The position numbers and the translations under genes are program-made. The notes below the pieces were generated by a model. That model did no database searches, was not told where the DNA came from, and saw only the letters and a list, made by a program, of their open reading frames with translations. Of a DNA stretch of 64,000 nt, positions 44,976-54,222 are shown piece by piece. This DNA comes from Yamagishiella unicocca (Eukaryota > Chlorophyta > Chlorophyceae > Chlamydomonadales > Volvocaceae), in assembly GCA_003116995.1 (NCBI GenBank), contig BDSL01000004.1, positions 2,046,001 to 2,110,000 on the forward strand, in the 5' to 3' direction. Each line of letters opens with the position of its first letter. The first letter of the stretch is position 1.

Positions 44976-47754
44976 GCCGACCCCAGCGCGGAGGGCAACG
45001 ATGGAACACTTGCAGGCGGCCGGCAGCAATTCCAGCAAAGCGGGGCAGCGCCTCTGCCAGAACGCCAGCTCTCACGGACGTCCTCAGGCCAGCCGCTGCC
45101 GCTCGCTGCGGACATGGGGCACGCTGGCGCGCCTAGGGGCCGGACTGGCAGTGTATCGCCGCCGCCCCGGGGTCATCAGCTTGCTCTACGACCCATACTC
45201 GACCCATACTCAGCGGCCAGGACCAGGGAGGCGTCGCCGGCTGCCCACCAGCAGCTCCAGCCGTCGCTGCTCTTCTCTGCCGTCCCGCATGCAGGCGCCA
45301 ACGTCGGGCGCAGCGAGCCAAGGCGGCCAGTGATTCCAGGGCCACCACACCTCGGGGCCGAACAGGAATTGAACACGGCTCTACGAACTCCTTTTTTCGC
45401 ACTGCAAGAGGAAGGTCGACGAAGAGCCGGTGCTGCGCCTCAACTGATGCTGCGGGCCGTACGGCCTCTGTACGACAGGCCTGATAGCCCCGGCGCTCCA
45501 GGGGCGGCTGCTTCTTCCTGGCCAGAGGCCTCCGCGTCGCTGCTGGACCTGCACCAGCAGCTTGCGCTGCCGCTCGCCGCGACGACCGCTGCCGTACCCC
45601 CCGGCGGTTCACTACAGCGAGGCGGATCCCGCGAGGCTGCGTGGTGGGCCCCGCAGCTGAGCAGCCACGGGGCTGGCGTTGGCTTGATGCCGCTGCCGAC
45701 TGGGCTACTTCCTATGGCAGCATTAGCCGCGGAGCAATCGGGCGCCACCCGAGGGGCTGCAGAGGGCAGCGAAGGCAATCGGAACGCTCCGTCTCCAGCG
45801 GACGTACCGCCAGCCGCTGCGCTGCCAGCGGGGCCCATTGAGGTGACCGTCGCAGTCCGCGTCGGGGCTGGCGGCGGGAGGCGACAGAGGGGCGGCGCAG
45901 GTCGACATGTGGACGAGTTCATACGAGCTGGCTACATGAGGGGTCCCGTGAACGGCGTGTTCGACGTTCCCCGCTACCTGGCCGGGCGCGACTGCATTCA
46001 CAACGGTAGCCGCTGGATGTCGCGGTCGCACTTCGAAAAGGTGGGGCAGGCGGCAGGCGGAAATTTGCGGGTCGGCACATAGGGAGGGATGGAGGAAGGG
46101 CACATGGCGGGGCTTGTGGGAGTACGTAAGGAGGGAGGGAGGGAGGGACGGAGGGCACATGGCGGGGCTGGCGGGAGCAAGGAATGAGCCCCGGCTGTGC
46201 CCGGGTTTACACTGCGTGCACCTCCTTGTCGTGGAGGTGCATCATTGCACTGGACACATTTGCGACCTTGCCACACGGGCACGCTCGTTGTGGTTTCCTC
46301 GTTAGAGGTCTTTGTCCCGTGACCCTGCCCTGCGCTGTGGTCCGCTTATCGATCATGAACTCCGGATTCAATTGCCAACTGTCCAGGTTGGCGGCAGCAA
46401 GATGGCCAAGTGGTATCGCTCCATCCGCGTGCTGCCGGATTTGGAGCCGCTGGGCGACTGGCTCGAGCGGCACAACATGCCGGTGACCAAAGGACCGGCT
46501 CGGCGCAGCAGCAAGCGCCCGGCAGACAGCGGTGATGAGCAGGGGCCGGGGAAGGAACAAGAGGCAGCCGACAGCCCAGGGGGCTGTGAAGAGTTGTCGT
46601 CACCAGTAGCAATAACCGCAGCTGCAGTGCCCGAAGAGCCTCGCCTAGCATTGAATCCAGGGGAGGTGCCCACGACGCTGGCTGAACGCTTGCTGCTGCA
46701 TCAAGGCGGCGGAAGTGGCGGCGGTGGCAGCAGCGGCGGTGGCGGCGGCGGCGGCGGTCGTGCATTCTTGCAAAGGCTTCTAAACACGCTGCCGCAGTCG
46801 CAGCAGTACATGTTACCCCAGCCCGAACAGGCCGATGGCGCCGGCCGGACTCCTGGCGACACCTACGCTGTCCCCATGCGGGGCGCTGGGGGGTTGGCGC
46901 CGGCAGCACCCATCGGCGGAGAAGCGGACTTGCGTCGGTGGCGCTCCCTGCAGACGGATCTGAGCCACAGCGGCAGCGATGCGGCGCCGCTGCAGCCGGC
47001 GCCCCTCACGCCACCGATGCAGCTGACGCTGCAGTGGGCGGACCCTCAGCAGGATCCGCCAACGCTAAGCCGCCACGACCGCGATCAGCGCCCAGCTCCT
47101 CGTCAGCGAGAGATGCGGCAGCTTCGGTTTTCTTACGCAACCGGCGATGATGAGGGTGATGCCGCGGAGGGGGAGATGGATGTGGACCCGGGTCCCCTAC
47201 CTGACAGCAGACGTGGCGCTGCGTCGCATTCGCAGCAGCCTCTCCAGGGTCCACGCATCAGGCGTCTCCAACAGCTTGGGGCTGAGGGCTCTCGTACGGC
47301 ACCTGGATCAGGAGAGCAGCAGGGTCGGTACGACGAGGATCAGGCAGCCTCGGCTGCGCATCAGCGACAAGAGTGGCGCCAACAGCGCGACGTTGCTCCG
47401 TCCCCCGGCTCGGTCCCCCTGCAGGGCTTCGCTGCTGCCGGTGGGCATGTGTCCCCGCGTGATGCGCCTATCCGTATGCAGCCTGAATTTTACACTGTCC
47501 AGGCACACTCGGGGCTGCAGTACTATCGAGCTGGCCCTGGGGCGGGTGGCGCTATGGGGGAAGCGAGAGCTCCTACGACAGCGCCTGACACTGCTTTCGA
47601 GCCCGGCGCTCGTCGTCAGCTGCGACAACGGCCACTGCCGGGCGTTGCTGACGAAGAGGCGTGGCGAGAAGCATACCAGCAGCTGCAGCAACGTGACCAG
47701 GCAACACATGTGCCATTATCGCTATCATTGCAGCTGCAACAGGAACAGCAGGGT

Positions 47755-47809
<55 letters not shown>

Positions 47810-48162
47810 TAGCAGGTATCCTGCAGCAGTCGCAGCAGCAGGAGTTTTCGCAGCGCGAGGATCTCGAGGGCTACGCTGTGCGGCAGCGAGCGATCCACCG
47901 CCACCGTCAGCAGCAGCAACACCACCGTCACCAGCGCAGCTTGGCGGCGGAAACCGGCGAAGAGGCTTGGGAAGGACTGCCGGCGTTCGGGCCAAGCCCC
48001 GGGCAGCAGTACAACCGGACACCTGCCGAATCCTCACTTGACCAGCCCAGGCTTATGACCAGTCAACCCGTGCCTCGGCGAGGGCCACTGCCCCCGTTAC
48101 AAGGCCCAAGACGGCCAACGCCGGACTGGCCAGGTGACCTTACCGAAGAGCCCTTCGAGTGA
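44976..48162 (+). CDS. VARL/RegA-like SAND-domain protein, tandem copy 3
   Basis: Exons 44976-46040 (355 codons) and 46387-48162 (591 aa plus TGA), phase 0, 946 residues. Opens ADPSAEGNDGTLAGGRQQ. The VARL domain is intact: PIEVTVAVRVGAGGGRRQR, NGVFDVPRYLAGRDCIHNGS, WMSRSHFEK, VGGSKMAKWYRSIRVLPDLE, GDWLERHNMPVTKG. A basic run RRSSKR follows. The second exon has a Gly/Ser linker (GGGSGGGGSSGGGGGGGG), a segment almost identical to gene 4 (about 46932-47744), DEEAWREAYQQLQQ, a pure CAG polyglutamine run at 47754-47808, and a tail with EEAWEGL ending TEEPFE. The first exon's end and the adjoining intron start match gene 2 almost perfectly. A TGTAA lies about 520 bp after the stop. Nuclear regulator inferred from family. 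Confidence 0.85.
46932..47744 (+). repeat. Gene-conversion-like tract shared with VARL gene 4
   Basis: From the codons for RWRSLQTDLSHSGSD to CAACGTGACC and the following leucine codons, the sequence is almost identical to 56299-57106 (for example GCG versus ACG near 47161). Sequence on both sides is clearly diverged. Confidence 0.8.
47754..47808 (+). repeat. Polyglutamine (CAG)n tract in VARL gene 3
   Basis: A nearly pure CAG run with one CAA encodes about 18 Gln just after QLQQEQQG. Genes 1 and 2 lack it, and gene 4 has a differently built tract at the same site. Confidence 0.85.
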
Positions 48163-48678
48163 CGGGCCTCATTGGGCTCAGCGCCAATGCGTGTTGCTTC
48201 CTACTTCTTGGACCAAGCCATTACGTACATGGCGGAGTCCGCCACAGCGCATGTCAGCCGGATGTTGGCATGGCCTGGATCAGTTTCAGGCACTCCGCTA
48301 TAGAATCTCTGACCGCACTTGAAACCACCCATCCGGTGGGCGTGTCAACGACACGTATAATTGGCGATGCCGACTTTATCGCCCCAGTAGGGCTGGTTGG
48401 AAAGCTAATATTTAACCATGACGAGGGGTCTGCGGCGACTTTGAGCTCGCGCATCGTAGTACTATGAAATTTTTTGCATGGTTTGCATTTCGGGTTTGGC
48501 AGGAGCGACGCATTGGTGCCGACGCGGCACTGATGGTTGGTTGGGCGTTTCGGTTGTCGGACTTGCTGAATACGGATGAGTTCGAGTACCATTTTTCCTG
48601 CAAAGGCGTTGACTCCGTATTTACTCATGGGACGCAGGTACTCGTCCTGGTATCGTTGCAACCTGACGGGGGTGGGTG

Positions 48679-48683
48679 TGTAA
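48679..48683 (+). terminator. Candidate TGTAA polyadenylation signal, VARL gene 3
   Basis: TGTAA 517 bp after the stop of gene 3. Motif only. Confidence 0.3.
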
Positions 48684-49512
48684 ATGTGCAAGCATGTCAT
48701 GAGCGGCTAATCGCACTGGAATGGTCTGAGTGCTCGGGAGTTTCGGACACCATGGGATTCACGACACCGATCTGCAGCATTTCAAAGGGAGCGTAATGTG
48801 GGTGCAGGACGGGGGCTGCATTCAGGGCTCACCGGCGATGCGCGGAAGCAGTGCGGTTCAATGAGTTGCAAACAATCGCCACTTACGGCGTACATGGGTG
48901 CCAAACTCTGGAACGAAGGTGCTTTCTTGACTGAACGCGAACAACGGTCTGCACGGTCTGGGCGCCCTGGAGTTCCGTACAGTCTGGGCGGTTCCGGACC
49001 TCTGCACGGTCCAGACGTTTCTGGACCTAAGCGATCTGCACGATGTGACCCCTATTAGGTTCGCTAGGGCTGACGACGGTAAAAGACGGTTCTCCATGCT
49101 TTTCCTTGTGAATCAATGCCGGCCGGCCCTTACTTCGAACGTTGCAGCGCTGAAGCATTGCGGCGGCCATGGCCGGCGTAAGCATTAATGGGTGGCTTTA
49201 AGAATGGCCCTGCTGGAAGAAGCCCTAATGATGCCAGGGCGTTCACCCAACCTTTTGGTGACCTTTAGCCGCGTCCCGGGGGCCATCCTTTTGTCAGTGT
49301 TCCATGTAAGGTCATCGTGACACAATGCCGGCCTGGCGCCCTGCCGTACACACTGACCCGCAACTCCCCCCAATGACTAGCGGCCATCTAATCGCGCTGA
49401 AAAAGTAATGCTGGGGCTGGTGGATAGACATTGGAACCGTGTGCTGGTACAGCAGCGCCGAGCGGCTTACAACCGTGGCTACTTGATCACCCGGTCGTAC
49501 TGCCTCCCGAGA

Positions 49513-49561
49513 TGTATCGAGCCGCTGCTGCAACACGTCGTGCCAGCAGCGGCTCGATACA
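49513..49561. repeat. Perfect 18-bp inverted repeat with 13-nt loop
   Basis: TGTATCGAGCCGCTGCTG (49513-49530) pairs perfectly with CAGCAGCGGCTCGATACA (49544-49561). Confidence 0.9.
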
Positions 49562-50404
49562 ACTCGACCACGTATTTTGTGTCACGACGAAGTCTAGCCG
49601 GGCTGGACGGTCACATAGTTCCGCGGGTGGGCACAGGGCTCGACAGCATTGATTGTTGACCTTCAACGCGGCCGTGCACGTGCGTTTCAGTTTGCTGCGG
49701 CCAGCCGCAATTATGGGTGCCCGAAGAACCAGATGCGCTGGGGCCTTGCACTTATATGGACTTGGTCAACAAAACCGGAACGGAGGCACACAGAAATAGT
49801 CACACTAGTGCCCAAGCGAGATCTACCCTCACTTCAAGGTTTCAACACATATCCAATACGTCGCTAAGCGGTCTGTAGCCGCAAAAAAACCAGACATCTG
49901 CATTGCCGCTTTCCGACGACATTTTGATATTGCGCCAATGTGTGCCCTGGTGTGCCACAAATGAAGTAAACGAGTGCGATTGCAACCGGCAATATCGCTT
50001 TGCAGTGCGATTATATTGATATGCGTACGACAGTTATCTGCTGCCCCAATGCCTGCTGGTCTCCATGTTTGCGGTCTCAGAAATTCATAAATACGACCTG
50101 TGCATGCTGCGTCTGAGCAATGCTTTATAACAGAGACTGTCAGGTACGGCTGCATATCAACAAGGGTTGACGTCCTTTGCAAGCCCCGGGAATGTTATTA
50201 TCGAAACGCTTTGCCTGATTCGATCGTCATAAGCCATGTCGCGGGTGGGGCCCGTACGCAACTACGCGTGCGCCCACCGCGACGTTATTGCCTGCCCCAA
50301 AGGACAAATGCCTCACCGCATGGGACAAAGCCACTAAGTAAATTTACCTTTGCATGTTGTGGATTCATCCGACGCTAGCCTCGTCTAGAGCTTGCTAGTC
50401 ATGA

Positions 50405-50929
50405 GGTGGGCGCCTTCGGGTGCGTTCCAGCAACGCCCACCAACATCGCACCGCTGCGGCTTAGGGCACAACAATACCTCTAAGATGCTGCACACGATCA
50501 TTTGTGGCTGAACTCATGCTAATCTGTGTGCTTGTTAGGCCCCGAAGCGTGGGGTCTGGCGTATCAGGACGTACATCAACGGCCAACAGTCAGTGAAATG
50601 TCATGCGCGCAAAGCCGTTTTGACAAAGGTTTACGTGAAATAACTGAATATGCTGGAAATAATTTACAGCTCCTTACCAGCTCTGTGCTGAGCTGGCTGC
50701 TGGCGCTCGACTGATGTCGGCGTTGGGCAGGACAGCACAGCTCCGTCCAAGCTGATCTGTTATCTTAGTATCCTGGTTCAAGAAATATATCTCACTTAAC
50801 TTGTATTTTAAGTTGGGTCAGGCCGAAGAGCCCTCCGTGGGTTGTCGGCGTCAGTGGACAGACTTCATAGGAGGTGCCGCTGCTGCGCCAAATATATAGC
50901 TTTAGGTAAATACAGCATAAATTACAGCG
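50405..50929 (+). promoter_or_regulatory. 5' leader module of VARL gene 4
   Basis: GGTGGGCG (50405-50412) and CGCCCACC (50434-50441) are perfect complements with a 21-nt loop, followed by AACATCGC shared with gene 2. The leader exon ends ACAGCG|GTAAGT at 50929. Confidence 0.5.
50713..50754 (+). promoter_or_regulatory. 13-codon upstream ORF in the VARL gene 4 leader
   Basis: Encodes MSALGRTAQLRPS then TGA, equal in length to the gene 2 ORF and at a similar distance downstream of the hairpin (308 versus 282 bp). Confidence 0.5.
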
Positions 50930-51269
50930 GTAAGTTTGTCACGTTTCCCCGCAAAACTTCTTTCCGCCGGACGTAACACTTTCCGGCCAGGACTGCATGC
51001 AACAAGCTCCTAGGCACTGCGTACACTAAAGCATCGGAAACTCACGTGTAATCTACTATTTCATTGATATTACTGCCAGGTCTTCCCTCCGCACGGTTGC
51101 TGGTCGGTCGGCCCTCGGCTGTCGCCGACTCTTCCAAACTGAAATTGATTGGTTGCACTATTTATAAACGAAATTGAAGAAAATCATGGAATCGCAAAAA
51201 CACAACATCGCGAGCTTCCACTTTGTAACCTCAGCTCCTGCACTCGTGTGCTGGTTCTCTCCCATGCAG

Positions 51270-51480
51270 GGGAGTTTCGCCGCCATCACCACCTCCCAAG
51301 GGCCCGCTGCGCTCTATGTGAAGGTGGAGCCACTGGGAGCCGCGTGCTCTCATAAGGGGGACAATTTGCTACTGCTTCTGCTTTCTGCTCCTGCTTCTGC
51401 TTCTCCATCAAGTAGCAATGAGCCTGACCCTCCAGGAATCGTAGTAGGATCATCGCCGCTGCTGCTGCTGCTTTATGGAG
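51270..51480 (+). other. Upstream exon of VARL gene 4
   Basis: Acceptor CCCATGCAG, donor TATGGAG|GTGCGA. Phase 0 entry encodes GSFAAITTSQGPAALYVK then VEPLGAACSHKGDNLLLLLL, closely matching gene 3; phase 1 exit. Confidence 0.55.
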
Positions 51481-52014
51481 GTGCGAGCGCGCGTTTGGGT
51501 GGTCAACCTGACGTTTCCACACCACCACTTGACATTGCCACATCAAGTGACCGCGTGCCCAATGAAAAAGGAAACCTTGTTGACCACAGGATCTAAGCCA
51601 TCGCGTTCCGTACAAGAGGCATCTTGCGATACTGACGGGTGTCACTCCCCGTAGCCGCACACAACACGCCTGGTAACCCCACACGCATACTGCAGAGCGA
51701 GCAGATGGGCTGTATCGCAGCGGCTGTACCACCCTGCTGTTTTCCGGCTCGCGCAGCTCCTTTTCCATGACTGACTGCGAAGAAAGCCGCCGCAAGTGGA
51801 AATTATGCAAGCCGGCGCCCGCGCCCTGACGGGAGGGAGGGAGGGTTGGGTCCGGCGTAGTTGGTTGCTGACCAGCATGGGTTTAGGAAGCGTGTGGGGT
51901 GGGGTGGGGCCGGGTTTCACTCCGTTTGCGCAGCGCGACTGCTAGCCGTTGGCGGGTATCATTAAGAAAGGGAGCATGAAGTAGGCGCCCGTCGTGCGTG
52001 TTGTTCTGGAAAAC

Positions 52015-53850
52015 GGAAAGGTTAGGCCATCGGGCACATCGCCTGACACTGCATGCGTTATCTCCCGAACCGTGCCAGTACCTTTCTCATTCATCCATCC
52101 ATTGAAAGCCAACGGAGGGGGCGAACCGCTGCCTGCACCTCCAGTCCCTAGGGCTAGTAACGGACTGTTTTGACGCGCATCGCCTAGCTGGAAGGATATA
52201 TGTTGGGGCATGATGCACCTCCGTCACTGCTTTAACAAATATCCAGAAGGTGTTGTATCTCGTATGGCGGGGATAGGATCGACCGACAGCTTCGGGGGAG
52301 CCGATAGCCCTAGCACGGTTTGCGGATCTGACGACTGCGGGTTTGCGAGTGCGCGGGTTTTCGGGTTCACGGGTCTTCGGGCTCGCGAGTTTTCGGGTTC
52401 GCGCGTTTTCACGTTGCGGTTCCAGGTTTGTAGGGCTGCAGGGCTGCGTATCTGCGTATTTGCGTGTTCGCGTGTCTGGAAATAAGGCCGAAGACTGCAT
52501 CTACCCTCAGCGCACCTTGCCTAAGGGCCTTGGCCTGAGTGGACGTGATCAGCCGGCAAGGCGCTGAGGACTGACGGGCGCAGGAAGGGGACGAAACTCG
52601 GCATGTTGGCCCTGACTTGGCACATGGCTGCCCGCGCCCCGCCACAGGGTCCGGCTTTCCGGATGCCAAATTTTGGCTAACGGTAACTGCTGCGCGGCGC
52701 AACCCGAGGCCCTGTGAACCATGCCTGCGGTAGTAGCAACTGTTACAGTGGCCCCGGACCATCCATCGGGCGCATCGATGCCTGTGGAGTTGCAATCCAT
52801 GGCTGTTTCTTGCTTTTACGGCTACAAAAATTGCGCAATGACATAGCATGATATTCGGGGGCGGCAGATGGACTTGGGGGAAACACGGGAATTACGAACA
52901 GGGACATGGGAGAAGCCGCTTGTGATCTCAATTGGTGCATCCACCATGCACGGTTACTGAACACAGTAAAGCGTGAAAGAGTTGCCCCCAGGTAACCGTG
53001 TCTTGTAGCCGGAACTGCTACAATGGGCCGGTCTTGAAGTTGTAGTTGTAATCGTTACAGTGGGCTCCAGACCTTAAAAGGTAGAGCCATCGGGCACATC
53101 GCCTGACACTGAGAACTGTTACGGTGTCTTGTGAGGGGTCCGGTAAGTGAGGGTTGTTGTAATCGTTACAGTGGGCTCCAGACCTTAAAAGGGTGTTAAG
53201 TTGTCGAGTGGAGTACACGTAGTAGTAACTGTTACAGTAGGCCCCAGACCAGAAGGTAGAGCCATCGGGCACATCGCCTGACACTGAAAGAGACACGTGC
53301 TCTACACATGTATGAATGATTGAATGCCTACTATACATGCCGGGACGCCGACAACAGGTTGCAGGTACAGGTGGTAGTAAATGCTCCAGTGGGCTCCATG
53401 CCGTGCCTGCGTATGCGTGTGAACGCCTTTACGATGGGTGGGTGTTGTTGTTGTAACGGTTACAGTGGGTGTGTTACATTGGGGTTTATGATGGGCCACT
53501 AAAAACGGGGAAAAGGCCCTTGGGAAGCGCTCCGGTTAAAGTAACGGGGAAGGCTGGGAGGAATGGAAATGCGTAACCGCCCTCAACGTGAAAGATACGG
53601 GATTCCAACATGGCGTGATTGACCATGATTTTCCATAACGCACTTCCGTGGGTCTCACTGTGTTTAGGGACCCCGCCTAACCGCAAATTCCCACCGCAAG
53701 TTGTTACCCTTATCATAAGAGGATTTTCACGTTCTTGGGCAAGTTGGGTGCCGTTGCTTCGCCAGTAGTAACTGTTTCAGAGGGCTCCAGACCATACGAT
53801 AGAGCCATCGGGCGCATTGTCTGACACTGCTGAACCGTTACAACAACAAC
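52015..53850 (+). mobile_element. Cluster of MITE-like elements in the gene 4 leader intron
   Basis: Copies or fragments at about 52021-52054, 52728-52785, 53041-53112, 53152-53193, 53221-53288, 53443-53470 and 53764-53850, all + orientation. Shared order: (GT)AGTAACTGTTACAGTGGG, TCCAGACC, GGTAGAGCCATCGGGC, ACATCGCCTGACACTG. The copy at 53764-53850 keeps both ends: its right end TGAACCGTTACAACAACAAC is the reverse complement of the left end GTTGTTGTAACGGTT seen at 24172 and 53443. Confidence 0.7.
52330..52485 (+). repeat. Degenerate GCGxGTTTTCGGGTT-type repeat
   Basis: Loosely repeated CGGGTTTTCGGGTTC/GCGCGTTTTC units within the gene 4 leader intron. Confidence 0.5.
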
Positions 53851-54222
53851 TGCTGAAGGACAAGTAGTTACAGTGTACGGGTTTAGAACCCTCGGCAACA
53901 ACATTAAGCCCAAGCTGATGATAGTGCACGCTTCGGTGATGTGGTGGTATGCTGCAAGGCAAATACTTGCTTCCTTGTCTGCGCGAACCTTTGTGGACCC
54001 TCGCCTAAAGGATGTCCACCAGTTTCCCTTTGGCAAACCACCCTGTCCAATCACCCACATCATTCGTAGGCGTGTTGAGGGGGATTACACATCCTGCCCA
54101 GTGACGGTGGGGAGCCAGGATTAGTTTGCCAATCCTGGGCATACGTTTCTTTATCGGCCTTATTGGCCTTAGTAATGGGAGCATTCGTTCCGTAAACCCC
54201 TCTGCCCCCGTTTCCTCCCCAG

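Larger units (their letters stand above)
48163..50404. other. Intergenic, VARL gene 3 to gene 4
   Basis: Contains gene 3's candidate TGTAA (48679), short CTGCACGGTCTGGG-type direct repeats near 48950-49020 and a strong hairpin at 49513-49561. ORFs on both strands at 48254-48796 lack supporting similarity. Confidence 0.5.

Noticed and set aside
48254..48796. Overlapping ORFs, 148 aa minus and 110 aa plus, 3' of VARL gene 3
   Set aside because: Both are plausible by composition but they overlap, have no recognizable motif, and lie in about half-GC sequence where open frames of this length arise by chance. They probably include gene 3's 3' UTR.
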